Source of the DNA: Primula veris
Taxonomy: Eukaryota; Streptophyta; Magnoliopsida; Ericales; Primulaceae
Length of the DNA: 64,000 nucleotides
Direction: 5' to 3'
Assembly: GCA_963682055.1 (NCBI GenBank)
Contig: OY821742.1
Coordinates: forward strand, 22,880,560-22,944,559
Notes under the pieces: model-generated
What the model saw: only the letters and a program-made list of their open reading frames with translations
Database searches by the model: none
Told to the model about the DNA's origin: nothing
Translations under genes and position numbers: made by a program
In this document: piece after piece, positions 39,372 through 52,810 of the stretch
How the letters are laid out: every line of letters starts with the position of its first letter
How positions within the stretch are numbered: the first letter of the stretch is position 1

Positions 39372-40015
39372 GGTTTGGGAAATAGGCTTGCTAGGAGAAT
39401 GTGGATCCAGGGTCCATATATTGCTATTCACCTCAAACTAGAAAATGATGTTTGAATCGGAACTGGTTGTCTAACTGGTTTAAGTGCTGAATATGATGCG
39501 ATTAGATAAAGAGAGATAATTTAACTCTGAATTCCTCACTGGAAAATCGAATATGAGCTACACCCAGAGGAGACTTGCTGGACTGTGCCCTTTCAGTGCT
39601 CCAGAAGTAGAAAGGTATATATATTGCTGACATTAGTTTTTCAATGTGTAGCTAATGTTAACTGTCGAGTGCTTAATAAAATTTATGCAACCTTTTCTTA
39701 TACCGATAATGTTGCCACTATGGGGATAGTCTTGTTTATATTCAAAATAAAGTTACATGAACTTTAATCTCTTGTACTGCATGCTTTGGTGTTGCAGTGT
39801 GGAACTTATGTGACATGTTGTCAAACAGATATTAACAAGACTACTCAAAATCTCATACAATAGCTCTTCACATTCAGAACTTGTATTATACTACTTTCTT
39901 TCTTTTTTTCCTTTATCAGCTCTTAAAATTGTTTCTTTTTTATCTGCAGGCTCCTTAAGGCCTTGGGTGCACCGAGCAATGCGTGAATATACATAGCCTA
40001 ATAAGCATATGATGC
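39372..40015 (+). pseudogene. O-fucosyltransferase-family pseudogene fragment
   Basis: Exon 39372-39614 begins after an AG acceptor and reads GLGNRLARRM..., then PYIAIHLKLENDV, stop, CLTGLSAEYDAI, more stops, and SNMSYTQRRLAGLCPFSAPE, ending AAAG|GTATAT. The next exon (39950 on, after CTGCAG) reads LLKALGAPSNA, stop, IYIA, stop. The motif order (PYIA-H-L-LE-DV, then LAGLCP...APEV-RLLKALGAP-NA-IY) is that of plant GDP-fucose O-fucosyltransferase-like proteins. Several in-frame stops and loss of all other exons make it a pseudogene. It kept its intron, so it is a DNA-level copy or relic. Confidence 0.75.
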
Positions 40016-41221
40016 TTCCATATTTCGACGAGGGATTAGATAAAATATCTGAGAAAGAGTTTAGCAGCATCATGAAAAGCTGCACATCAAATCTGATGGA
40101 CAACCTGAGATTCCTGTTATTATTTAGACTTTAGGCTTTCTGTATAGTACCAGTGTTGTAGAATCGATGTTGATTGTATGTCTACAGTTGCTAATTGACT
40201 GTTTTCCTCTTTGAAGGAAATTGATTGTAGCAAACAACGTATTATGAACTTGTTTTGCGCTGAACAAAAGTTTTGTACAAATCTAAGTTGTATCTTGGTT
40301 CCCGACATTTGATAAAAATAAAAATCATGTTTTTTCTTTGCTAATGATTATACTGCATGCTCAATTTTCAATAACGATTACGATGCAACCAGAAAATGCC
40401 GTATCATATTTAACCAAAGAAACCTTACATACATAGAAAATGCTTGTGAAAATAACTTAGAAAGTGTAAAAACAAAACTATAGGAAAAACAAAACTTCAC
40501 AGAAAAAGTACATCCGAAAAAAAAACTTACCAAAATCTAGTCACAACTTCAACCAAACCAAAAACTTCACTGAAAAATATATCCGATGACATGAAAAATT
40601 ATAGCAAAACAAAACAAATAATTAGAGAGAAAAGTTCAAGAAAAATCTGTAAAACAGCAACTTCATCAAACAAATAATGCAAAACAGCAACTCCATCAAG
40701 AAAAATCTGCACTTTCTTGACCTCACACACTACAACAAAAACCTAAAAATAAAAGAAAAAGTTACATGAGAGAAAATTAAAATTAAAACATTGATAAGAT
40801 GAGCAACTAGAAATAAGAAACCTAAAACACAATTACCACATTTTCATTAAATTCTAATCTTGGTTAATAAAAGATCATTCTCCCGACGCTTCCGCTTGCA
40901 AAGCTGTAGATATCAATAAACCTTTTAAATATAAATCAAACAAAAATTCAAATATGTAAACCTTTTAAATATAAATCAAACAAAAATTCAAACATGTCAA
41001 AACACAATTTTTATCTTGCTCACCTTTGTAAGATTTACTCATCGGATTTTGAGGACAATTTCTCCAATCATGTGTAACAAGCTTATTACATCCCTTACAA
41101 TTTTCTTTTAACTTTCGATGTCTCAATTCTGCTTTTTAATCTTTCGTCAGTACTTTTCTCCTACCCTAGTTTGTGAGATGTTCGGACCCAAAAGAAAATT
41201 TTGACACGAATCAACAGAATC
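40016..41221. other. Non-coding AT-rich stretch
   Basis: A-rich on the plus strand, no supported gene. CACTACAACAAA at 40728 resembles a CACTA terminus. A 42-bp local repeat (CCTTTTAAATATAAATCAAA, about 40921 and 40962) is present. Confidence 0.5.
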
Positions 41222-43247
41222 TCAGTTATTCTTTTCTTTGATTGCTAAAGGTGAGGGATCACTAACTTTTACGAGCTTTTGGAGCTTTTTTGATAAATCA
41301 TTCATGCCTTCCATATAAATCTTGTAACCCTCGTATGATGGAGAAGCCAAACAAGCCAATTTGGTAGATTTTTGACACATATGTGCAAGCCTTAACGCCT
41401 CCGATTCTTCTTTATCATCGTCATACTCAAGAGATATCGATTCAACTCTTCTAAATTTGTTGCTTTTTGTCTCCATCGCGGTAGAATAAAATGGTCTGGT
41501 ATTTTATCAATGTCTTCTATAAGAAATACTTTTAATATGTGTCTACATAATATACCAACAAACTCAAAGTTTTAGCATTCACACTTCCCTGGCGAATCAA
41601 GATAGACAAATAAAATTAACAAACTATAAAAAATTAATAAACGTAAATAATATCTTTAAAGTATAGATAATAAAATCATACCTTGTTTTGTTTCCAAATC
41701 CATTGTGACAATAAATTTTTGGCTTTTAAATTTTTTAGAAGCAATGACATATGATGTTAGTCCATTAGCTTTTGTTTCCTTTTCTTTTTTGTAACTTAAA
41801 GCACCGGCCATTTCATCCTTGAACTTATTGAAGACATTTCTAGTGTAACTTTTGCGGCATGCCTCAACAAAAATTCGTTCTCATCAACAATTCTGTATCT
41901 ATGTTCGGATTCAAAATCGTCATCATTCTCCCTTTTAATGATCTTCTTCAACGCTTGCTCATACTTTAAAACAAATTCTCTAAAAGTTGTTCTTTAAGTA
42001 ACAAATTCATTAAAAAATGGATTGACACCCGCGCTACGTCCGGTCGTATTCATACCTGCAAAGAATACGTCACGGTTATAAGCAGGAATCCACATTTCAC
42101 GAATCTTGTACATTTTTTGAAGTCAATCATTACTTTCTAACCCATAGTCCTTCATCAATGACGTCCATTTTTCTTCAAACTCTTCTTTCCTATATGTATA
42201 GCAGAAATAATTTTTCACATCTTGTTTGAATTTTGATTTCTCATGATACACATGCGCGAGATTTTCAGCAAATTGCTTTTTAATATGCCAATAGCATAGG
42301 CGATGACGCGCATTTGGAAAAACTTTGGCAATAGCATCTTTCATCGCCAATTCTTGGTCCGTTAGAATAGCAACCGGAGGGCGTCCACCCATTGTTTTAA
42401 GCCAAACATCAAACAACCAACAGAAACTCACCTCAGTCTCATCCTGTAAAAGTGCACATCCAAATTATATCAACTGTCAATGATCGTTTACACCAATAAA
42501 AGACGCAAATAGCATATCGTACTTGTTTGTACGATATGTCATGTCAAATGAGACTACACCTCCAAAGTAATGGTATGCCATACGAGATTGAGAGTCAATC
42601 CAAAAAAAATTAGTCGCCCTATCGTTATCATCCCGTTAAACTGCATAGTAAAATTGTGGGTTTTGTTCTTGTTTGTTTTCAAAGTAATTTAGCACAAATA
42701 TTTCATCACCACCTTCTAGGTCCCGATGCCTTACATTCCTCAAATGATTATAAAAGTCTATACTATCAAATTCCATATGTTCACTTCCAATAATCAAAGG
42801 AATCTTACAAATTTTTAAATTTTCCCTATGAAATACTTCGGTCAAACTCTTAACCGATCCGGGCAATTTTTTATTTGACCTCAATTTTGTCCTTTTAGCT
42901 GGGGACACCAAAATGTGATTATGAGAATCATTAAAATATGTTACCTTCCATCTGTCATTCAAAACTTCATAATTAATCCGTAGTCGAGCCTCACATCCAC
43001 AATGCGTGGTTGAACAATTTCTCTTTCTTCGCTTTTTTTTCCCTTCCTCACCCATACCGTCTCCTATTTCGACATTAATTTGTTGAGACCGAGAAACATG
43101 CTTTCCTTCATTGACACAAACAGATAAAATGTTATTTTCGGATGAAGTTCGGATACGTATCATGAAACCATTTTTTCGATCATAATTGATATAATAGTTT
43201 TTCGCATCTTCGCTTGTCGTGAATGACATCTCATTTATTGGTGTTTC
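41222..43247 (-). pseudogene. FAR1/FHY3-related (MULE transposase-derived) pseudogene
   Basis: Minus-strand order: FAR1 DNA-binding domain (42636-43247: FTTSEDAKNYYINYDRKNGF, then the CGCEARLRI and SHNHILV zinc-finger part). Next a linker (FFWIDSQSRMAYHYFGGVV), then the MULE transposase core (SFDMTYRTNKYD; after stops, 42123-42431 ILTDQELAMKDAI and LCYWHIKKQF). Near 41500-41600 a SWIM zinc finger is seen (KCEC, stop, NFEFVGILCRHIL), followed by the C-terminal piece 41222-41476. Stops occur at 42636, about 42460 and inside the SWIM motif. The family acts in phytochrome A signalling and other regulation; this copy cannot. It could also be a Jittery-like MULE remnant, but I see no terminal repeats. 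Confidence 0.8.
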
Positions 43248-43930
43248 TAATTATAATGTATTCGTATTTGGAAACCCCTCACATATAGAATCATCTACTC
43301 ACATATAGAATAATCTACTCCCAAATTATTCACATCCATGATTTCCAAGTCTTCTAATTTGGAAGTCATCACCGTATATAACTTTTATCTAGATAAATAT
43401 CAACATGAAAAACATTAAAAGCTCGGTTTTTAAGGAAAAACAATAACAACTGTTTAAGGAGATAAAATACCTATATTTAAGCAATTACTCCTATGTTAGT
43501 CATACTGTTTAAGGGCTTGTAAAAAAAAAAAAAAAAAGATATTAACAGTTGAGTTACAATAGCGAGCAACATCTTTTATGAAAAATCGCACTTTAAATGC
43601 AAAACAATATTATTATTGAAATTAGATTTGATAATAACAAGCAGCAACTTAATTTTATGTTTTGATACTATAAATTCCACCACAGTATGTTAGTACATCA
43701 TTCGTTTCCAAACAAAATAAAAAGAGAAAAATGTTACGCCAGTCCTTTATATAACCTCGACAACTATATCACTTTGCTACTCACACAGTACACGTTTGAG
43801 GGTTTGTTTGTTTATAGCTTTCAAGACCTAATAAAATTAAAGATAGTATTGGCTGTACTTTTGAGAAGACCTTCATTTGTGTGTTACTTTGTATATTCTA
43901 CAGTTTCTAGATATTTTTATTGTCCCGGGT
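43248..43930. other. Non-coding AT-rich stretch
   Basis: No gene supported; one A run at about 43519-43537. Confidence 0.5.
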
Positions 43931-44130
43931 CACTATAAGAAAAAGTTCATTTAGCATCATAATTTGTTTTCGGTTATGTTGCTAAAGTGGTTGTGGCTAA
44001 ATTTTAGCAACAGTTTAGCAACAAATAGCAACCTAATTTGTTACTAAACTATTACTAAAATTTAGGCACAACCACTTTAGCAACATAACCGAAAAAAATT
44101 ATGATGTTAAATGAACTTTTTCTTGTAGTG
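43931..44130. mobile_element. CACTA-type fold-back MITE, 200 bp
   Basis: Starts CACTATAAGAAAAAG and ends CTTTTTCTTGTAGTG. The two 97-bp arms are inverted copies with only about seven differences, so the whole element is one hairpin. The CACTA ends point to the EnSpm superfamily. Flanking triplets GGT and GAT are not identical, so the target duplication is imperfect or lost. Confidence 0.85.
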
Positions 44131-44499
44131 GATGTACTTTTTGGTTAACCTATGTTCATTAGCATAATCAAAGTAGTTACATGTTTTATGCAACCTGTTT
44201 GGATCTTTCGGAAGAATGAATAAAAGGGAAAAGAAACGTTATCAGTTATCAGACAAAAAAAATTAAAGATAGTATATAGGTCCTTAGTAAGTCGAGAGAG
44301 AGAGTTGTACAGAGGTTTTACGTGTTAGAAAGAGATGAACGCATAATAGAGGGAGAGAGTTGAGCATGGAGTAGGTATTAAATTGGGTATTTTTATTGTA
44401 TAGTTAAAATTAATCTAGACCATTGAAGGTTAAACTAAATGATCGGATAGGATTGGTGTAAATATAATATGTTTTTATAGGTGTGTATGTATCCTTCCT

Positions 44500-44870
44500 C
44501 TATCAATATATATATATATATATCATCACATTCATACATACATATCTTACAAACATTCATACATATATATATAGAGAGAGAGATAGAAAAATCTGATGTG
44601 AACCGGAGAAGTCGCCATCGCCACCGGATCTTCACTACTAGATCTGATCGGAGAAAGATACGATGATACATATAGATATATAGATACATACATATATATA
44701 CTATAGATATATAAAGAGAGAGACAATGGAGACTGGAGAGTGAGAGATCGTCGTCATCGTCACTGTGCACTACCAGTCGCCGTCGTGGTGATGGTAGTGC
44801 ATCGCCAGATTTTAGAGAGAGATGAGAGAGAGAGGCAGATATGATAGATATGTTTAAAGAGAGAAAATGA
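44500..44870. repeat. TA/CATA/GA simple-sequence region
   Basis: Runs of TATATA, ACATACAT and GAGAGAGA. Open frames here encode only Tyr/Ile/Ser low-complexity peptide. Confidence 0.8.
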
Positions 44871-47800
44871 TATGCGTAATGGGATAAAATAGAATCTGAA
44901 CCACTTTTATATTTATGGGAGAGGGTAAAAAAACCAAATTAAAATGTTTGATTAGTATTAGTGTAACTTATGCTAATAAAAAATACAAGAGGTAATAAAA
45001 CCTAATAAATCTCTTAAAAGGGTACCGGCCTCAAATTAATTCTTGATGAGCAATGGGTGAGATTTGTTGTGGTCAACAAACCCGTACGTTGGGCAATAAC
45101 ATTATTTATATGGAGTGTGTCTATAATCGAATGAATTCACGCCATTTAACAAGGATTGATGATATCCCCGAGAAGCTTATAAGTTTTGTTTGTGTCAAAT
45201 CTTGCAAGTGGATATTATATCCGACGCAACAAATAAGTTAAGTGGAAAGGTCGATGAAATAATATAGCAAGTAAAATAATTATCCGTAATTTACTTACTC
45301 GGTGGATATCTGTAATTTTAACGTGAGGAGATATTTAAGTATTTAATAATCTGATATCAAATATTATTTTGAGAAGAAATTATAAGCAATTATATTCTCT
45401 ACTGAAAATGAATATAATTTACTAATAGAATATCCTACGATTGGTAAAGTTTTAATTAGATAATATTATATTAATTTTTTTGTTAATAAAATTATATAAT
45501 ATTTATTAATTAAGTATTAATCTGAGTAGAGTTAGAGTTCTAGTTGAGGTAGAAGTCTATTTCTTCTACACTAGGTCCATGTTGTAGCCTATAAATAATG
45601 CTCATATGTTAAGAAAATAAATACACATATCATAATTCAGATATGAGAGTTAGGGTTTACTAGCAGTATGAGAGTCCACCTCTCTATGGAGTAAGACGTA
45701 TAATAGGAATACGGCATAAGATCAAGTGTGATACAACATTGACCGTGAGGTATTTTTGCATCATTTTTATATCATTTCCGTTGCAAAAATCAAACTTGTT
45801 TTCAACACACTTAAGTTACTAACACTGACGAACTCCAGCACTCACTATATATACCAATTGAGGACAAAGGAATTTGTCATCCCGAAGATACTTTAGTGTC
45901 GGACTTTAATTTAGTGATGAGCTAGTGACGACGAGTAGTCATCGCTATTGGGTTATATTATGACCAATTTGTGTCTTTAATGACAAGAAGTTGGGTTACT
46001 AAACACTTAATTTGTTGTAGTGCGATTAAAAGATAATGCTTGATTAAATATGTAATTGACTTGAACCGGAGAAAATAAATAAATTTAATCTTCTTTATTT
46101 ATATTCGAATGCATAAGATGATAGTAAATATTTTGTGCATCCAACGTTAGGTCTTGGGTTCGAGTCCCGTTGTCCTACAATTCTCATTTTTTTAATTAAC
46201 CGTGGGAGACCCACTATTTCATTGATTTTAAAGTTTAATTGGCCTACATCCTTATTAAATAGAAAATCAATACAAAAAGTATTAAAAAAAACCAGAGAAA
46301 TTAGAACTTTGGGGCCAAAAGTAATAAACAATAAAGATCAAGCCCTTATTTAGTAATTGACCAAACTTCCAACTCTCTATCTCGTGTTTTTTCTCTGTAC
46401 CATCTGTCACTGTGATCAAACTCCATTGAAGAGAGAAACAGAGCCCTTCATTTCCTCACTAAAGGATAGAGCAAACCATTGTTGATATTTTGGAAATCCG
46501 ACAACCAATCTATGGGAACAGGTATTAACATAATTTTTTGTGATCCAACCATGACAATAATTTACTCATTTTGTAGATCTTTTCTTCAAAATCTTATAGG
46601 GTAGGCACCAACTCTTCTTCAATAAGAATATAAAATAATTAGAACTAACATAATCCCCATAATCATGAGGATCATAATAATTGTTAATTGATTTTGACCT
46701 GTTTTTGTTATTATATCGATGTGTTTTAATTTTTATTTCTTCACTGAGTATTTTAATTGATTTTCATTTTTTGGCTTGTTTCCTCATAGTCTCTTCTTTT
46801 TCATCCACTTCTGTTATTTCCCAGTTGGATGAGTAAAGGTTTACAACTAGCCCGCCTTCATTTATGCTTATCTGTTTAATAGAGAGGGACTTTTGCTGTT
46901 CTGAGCTAGTATTGTTGGTGTTAGATGTCTCTTTCCAACTTCTATATTTGCTTCCTTTACTATTATGTTCATCAAACTCAGTTGTAGTTCCGAGTAACAA
47001 AGGTGTCACTAATTGCTTATTGTTTCCCTTTTCACTATTTGCTTCAATAAGTAAACAAAATTTAGAGGTTCTAAAATTGGAACATTCCCTACAGAAAGCA
47101 AACAAATTATCGTTAGAGCCAAGTAGCCTAATATCCAATTAAATTTTGAATTATTAAAAACGAGTACTGAATAATATTAGATGATTGAATAATAAAAAAA
47201 TGTTAATAACTACAAAAGACTTTTATCTCCAAGTTATTAAAAATTTCAATCTTATATTGAAATTCAAGTAAAACTTAAGCCTCCGTTGGTTTTACTTGAG
47301 AATTCGCACCAATAAAGGTGGAGACTTTTTCACTCTCACTAATTCATAGACTTGCTCAGGACCTATTTATCAGCGTATATCGAGCTAGATAAATGGTAAT
47401 AAAAAAAAAAAACTTAACCAGTGCAAAACCCAACCAAATTAACTTATGTAACTGTAAATCGCAATAAAAGAGCTTCAATGGTAATAAAAGTGCTTTTATA
47501 AAACCAAAGTCACCAAAATAACTTTTATAACCGTAAATCACAATAAAAGCGCTTAAATCGCATCTATCTAACTTAACCAGAGAGCAAAAACTAGACAATT
47601 AACTTTTGAACCATAAATATCAACAAAAGAGGTTAAATCTCGAACCAAATGTAGTTAGAGAGATAGAGAGTATACCACAATTGAGAAGAGGGAGAGAGAG
47701 ATTTGTTGATTAAATTAATGGATTAGGGCTTGAGATTGGGGGAGTTGTGGAGATTGTTATGTATAAGAGAGGAGAGAGAAAGAGAGAGGGAAATTTAATA

Positions 47801-48245
47801 ATGCGCAGTACGGGTTTGTTACTACGGTGTTGTTATTTTGGGTTAGGATCAACAGTGACCACAAAACAAAACTAAATAGATATATTAAAAAATAACATAT
47901 AACCTAACAGAACACCTGTCAAATTGATATTTATTAATATAGTGACCATAAACACATTTACATCACTAGATTGATTGTCATTAGTGAAGAAATCAAAACT
48001 ACTTGTCACTAAATGGCAAGATTCTTGCAATTATTTTCTGTCTTTATTTATTTATTTATTGTAATTACTTATATCTCGCCTTGTACGAAAGGGTTCAAGA
48101 AAACAACGCGAGCGTATTAGATCTTTGATCTCTACGTATTTAGCAAGTTGCGATCTATATTTTCTTTTAGTAGATCTTTTCAAAATAACTAGATCGGGGT
48201 TTTCCGCAAAAGATTTAAAAGTTTTTTATAAAATTATTCAACCCC
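44871..48245. other. Non-coding stretch with scattered remnants
   Basis: No supported gene. GGGTTCGAGTCCC (about 46157-46169) is a tRNA T-arm sequence without a matching tRNA body, probably SINE-derived. A 124-aa minus ORF (46764-47138) has no recognised family. TTTGTTGTAGTG at 46011-46022 looks like a CACTA end. ATTCAACCCCTCCTCTAGGT (48236) resembles sequence near copia LTR ends. Confidence 0.45.
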
Positions 48246-48249
48246 TCCT

Positions 48250-51200
48250 CTAGGTTTCTCTCCTTGGGCCAACATATACACTCTAGACTTTGTAGTCATG
48301 GACTGGTCGATACTTGGAGGAAAGAATGACCAATCGACAGTTATTCTAGGACGACCATTCTACGCACGGCGAAAGCCAATCTGGATTACGAAAAAGATAC
48401 ATTGACGATTAGTGGAGGAGGAAAGACACTCACTATGCGAATGAGCATGACGTCGCAACCACGCAATCGGAAAACTGATCATCAAACAAAAGTGGTTATC
48501 ATCGAGATAGATGAACGCGATGAAGCCATTCTGACCGAGATGAGGGTCAAGCACCATAGAAACCGTAAACCGAGTTAGCGAAAGAATAACAAAATTGCGG
48601 AAAAGGCGTCAGAAATGTCTAAGGAAGAGGTTAGCGAGTTCAGGGACGTGAATTTAGAAAAACCTAAAAAAAGGTTTGGATTGAAAAGGACAGAAGAATA
48701 GTGAAAGACGACGACCCAATTAAGAGAGCTGATTAGACTACGAAATGGTCATTTTTATGTGTAAAAACGATATGTATTACTAGGGGTGGGCACGGCACGG
48801 ATTCTCTTTGGGTTGACCAAATCCAATGTAATTTACTTCTCCCAAGAGTAAGGACACTGCTAGTTTTAGTTGGGGGGAGTGGATACATCCTCGTTGGTTG
48901 CTCACGGAAAGGGGGAGAATTTTTCAAAAATCGTGAATATATGTGTTTTTCTTAGTTATTTAAAAACCCCATTTGTTTTTTTATATATATATTCGAAAAA
49001 TTTCCAAAAAAGTAGAAAAAAACAAAAAAAAACAAAAAACAATTGAGTCTTTATTTTTATTTCTCATTTGAGAGAATTTTAAAATTTTATAGAGATTTTC
49101 TCCACCCTTGCGTTTTATTTGTTTCTTCTACTGTTTTTGTTAGACAGCCGTAAGGATTTGTGAAAGAATTAATCAGAACTTGAGGCCATGCAGACCTGAC
49201 CGGTCAACCTACTGCAGATTTGGATCAGCGCTGATTGTTCTCGAAATTCAGTCGTTCGCTCTGCCTCATTACCGCACAAAAGGTGTATCTACTTTATAAC
49301 TCCGGTTTTTATTAATTTTGTAAATATTTTTCGTGTTTAGGATATCGTGTTGCATTGTAAATATTTGTTTTAGGATTTCATGAAAAAAAAAAACTAAAAA
49401 AAAAACTAAAAAAAAAGATAGTTGGGGGAGTCAAAGCATGTTCATATCACAAAGTTTATACGGCTTGACACACTCTCAATAGTTGTTACTTTTCGAAAGT
49501 TTTTTGTAAGACCAGTAACCTCTGGCAAGTAAAATTGAAAGCACAATTAGATACAAGCTAGAATTAAATTTAAAATGAATTAGAAAAACTTGTATAGATG
49601 TTAAACTAGACGCAACTTTATGGTTTAAATTTGAGACCGCCAAAGCTAGAATTCTGTAGGGTGCACTTTAGGGGCTTCGTACACATGATTGTGGGTTGGG
49701 GGACACTAAAAATATTACCTAGTTCTAGGATTTCCTACCGCGAGATACATTAGGGTAGTGAGAAATTCGAGAGTCCCCACTAAATACAGCCGAGCCACCT
49801 AGACTAAGCCGGATACCAAAATGGTCAAGTAGGAGTTCGCACGACATCGAAATTTATGCATCTTCGACGATTTGCAGTTTGTCCCCGATCTTGACTTCGA
49901 TACATTTATTCGATTGGGAGGAGTTCCACAAGACGATATTTCTTTTGAGCTTTCGACACAGAATTATGAAGATTTCACGCGATCATTTTATTTTTATTTA
50001 TTTTTATCGCATTATTTGGTATAAACAGTAGTACTTTGTTGATTAGACATTAAGGCAAAGCCTCAATAGATATTTTTGAGTTGCACACTATTTTATTAAG
50101 CCATTTCCATTGTATCTGTCACTTCAAAAAAAAATCAAAGAAAAAAAATATCAAAAAAAAATGAGATGAAAAAATAAAGGGAACTATACCCCATCTCAAA
50201 AAAAATAAAAATTTAAGTGACTTTAAATGACAGCAGTATTTGTTTATTTAGGCGAAGTCATTCGTTTAGTTTACGTAGCATTTTACTTTTGTCTCACATT
50301 GAGATGAGTTGTAAACACCGAGCAGTTCTATAAGCTCAAGTTCATTTCGTTACACGTTTTAGACACTCACATACATTGCATATTTTAGAGAGTTGATGAA
50401 TAGAGCATGTAGGCACTTCTAAATTATTAGAAGGATGCCTCATTACCAAACGAATTTGTCTTCTTTGTTATCGCTTCCAACGCTCGAGACGAGCATTGAA
50501 TTTAGAAAAACCTAAAAAGGCTTGGATTGAGAAGGACAGAAGAATAGTGAATGACGACAACCCCATTAAGAGAGCCTTGTTCACTGATGATGAAGATGCT
50601 CAACTACGAAGAGACGTGGCCAACTTAGTCAAAAAAGAAATGGAAGCACTGACCACGAAAGGATTACTTTGTCGTCCGACCAAGAAGAAAATAAATCGAG
50701 GAGTATGGTGAAGCGTGCTTTGACGATCTAGCCATATAAGCACCATATTGTTTACCCATAGATAGAATGAGCGAGGATAGCGACCTCAAGGATATGTTTC
50801 CATTTGTGAGACGAGTTACCGAGAGAGAACTCATGAGTAGCACGATGACTGAAAAAATCCTTCCAAGTGATGAAGTATATAGATATTCTAGTGTACCAAA
50901 TGGGGTAAACCCTCATGGGCTACCGCTCCATCTGCCGGCCTACATGGGGAGACTGTTAAAGCTTCCACGCACTCAAACCAAAAATGGTGATTGGAGACAA
51001 TGGTGATTGGTTTTCATCGGAAAAAATGGTCATTGGAGACAGTCATATGGATAGAGTCTTCATCGACATAGGTGCGTTCGCAAATATAATGCGAACGCAA
51101 ATTTTCTATTGACTTGGGCTATCAAAATTACAACCCTATAATAAAAAGATAATGATGGCAAATGGCCACCAGTCAGGGAAAACTCAAGGAATAGCCAAGG

Positions 51201-51555
51201 AAATAAGATGTAGAATTGGAGATTTTGTGTACAATCTAGACTTCATTGTCTATGACATACCCCTAGTACAATCACTAAACAGATTAAAAAAATAATATTA
51301 TGAGCTCCATTCTTAAAGGCATCGCATGCAATAATAGACTACATGAGTAGAGAGGTCACCATACATTGCGAGTATAGGTACCTCACTTTTGAAATCTCAA
51401 CGTTCGCTGAAGGAGTTCAATGTTTCCACTACACGTCTTCGAGGAAACGCTCAAGGGAATTGATTTTCCAACGGTAACAATGGTGATTGGAGACAGTCCT
51501 ATGGATATAGTCTTCATCGACACAAGTGCGTTCGTAAATATGATTAGACCACAAA
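48250..51555 (+). mobile_element. Degenerate Ty3/gypsy protease-region fragments
   Basis: 48270-48735 carries DFVVMDW and VILGRPF-like protease C-terminal sequence in shifting frames, ending NLEKPKKRFGLKRTEE. 50484-50710 repeats that last motif (MNLEKPKKAWIEKDRRIVND), and 50767-51006 is another open piece. 51014-51290 has MVIGDSHMDRVFIDIGAFAN and RIGDFVYNLDFIVYDIP, a retroviral-type protease (D-T/I-G) and its partner segment. 51478-51550 repeats the protease start. Order and style fit Athila-like gypsy elements. No RT or integrase is seen. All pieces are dead. Confidence 0.65.
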
Positions 51556-51556
51556 A

Positions 51557-52210
51557 TGTTAATTTTTATTGGTAAATATGGTATAAATTAGCATAGTTTC
51601 ATTGCTATTTCAGCCTATTTACGCCATATTTAGTGTTTTTCTGCTTTTTTCTGGTTTATTTGCACATTTCTATATTTTTGTAGGAAATTGCATGGAATTA
51701 GCACAAAAATGAGACAAAGACGCAAGAAGACAAATTGAAAGACCAAAAGTAAAGAAATCGAAAGCCAAATGACCCACAAGAAGATAGCTAAGTTGATCAA
51801 AACAGAGACTAAATAAGATAGACATCAGAAACATTCTGGAAGCAGACCTGACCAGTCACCCTTAATCGGTCAGTCAAGGCAGATTTATTAAATTAGGTAA
51901 AAATTCGAAGGACCTATAAATAGAAACTTTTGTCACTTGTAAATTACGTTTTTCTCATAATACACAATAATATTTTCGACCTAGAGAGAGTGAATAGAGA
52001 ATTAAACATAAATTTTGAGAATTTTGTGCACGAATACTTCAACATCGACTTCGTTTTGTGAGTTTAATTCAACATTTTCATTACGATCTCGTGTTTTTAG
52101 TATCTCTACTGATTTTTTATGCATGTTTTCTCTTTTTTACATCATAATCACCATTAATCTCGTATCTCTTCCATGTTTATTATTTAAATCGCGTTAATAA
52201 CGCACCAACG
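51557..52210 (+). repeat. LTR-like sequence following the gypsy fragments
   Basis: Begins TGTTAATTTTTATTGG, has CCTATAAATAGA (TATA box, about 51911) and ends in T/AT-rich sequence. GCAGACCTGACC also occurs at about 49190. It probably belongs to the preceding gypsy remnant, but I could not pair it with a second copy. Confidence 0.4.
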
Positions 52211-52810
52211 TTAGTTATTATTCGTCTTAATGCCACGTACATATTAATTTGGGTTGTTATAGCTAAAAATAGCATTTAATAATCTTAATTAAACCAGTAT
52301 TAAAGCATCTTAGTTTGAGCAATCGAGTCGTTGTATTGACAAATGAACCGATAACGCTCTACTCGTTAGTTTTTAATCATATTAAAAATAGTAAACATCT
52401 AGTAAAAGACTATATCTAGAGACCACACGGTTTATCGGATGATAACTTGGGTGTCATATCTGAAAAATACTGCTGCTATGCTCGTGCTGCTGCAAGGCAC
52501 TCAAGTGTGAAAAATAACAAGTTCGACAGATAGTCCGAAAGACAACGAAGTCTTATATAAAAAATTATTAAAAAAAAAAGGGACAGGACCATACTGAGGT
52601 AGTTTAGGCCACGTGCAGGGTCAGGTGTGGGTCTAAGAAAGGATGAGTTATGGTTAGAGTAAGGATGTTTTTATAAAGGGAAATGGTTTTACTTTCATAT
52701 TTTTTTTTATCCAAAAATTATATCCGCTTAACTGGCATGTACATATGACATGTTTAGTCACTAATCAACATAACTCTTAATATACATGCATATATATTAG
52801 TAATACTATA

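Noticed and set aside
45069..45812. A solo LTR beginning TGTTG and ending CAACA
   Set aside because: There is a TATA-like CCTATAAATAA inside, but flanking bases do not form a 5-bp duplication and no primer site or paired copy exists.
40728..46022. A 5.3-kb CACTA element bounded by CACTACAACAAA and its inverse
   Set aside because: The 12-bp ends match, but flanking triplets (ACA and CGA) differ, sequence inside the ends does not match, and no CACTA transposase is present between them.
46130..46185. A tRNA gene (GGGTTCGAGTCCC)
   Set aside because: Only the T-arm is recognisable; no D-arm or paired acceptor stem. The antisense translation RDSNPRP is the usual artefact of such sequence.
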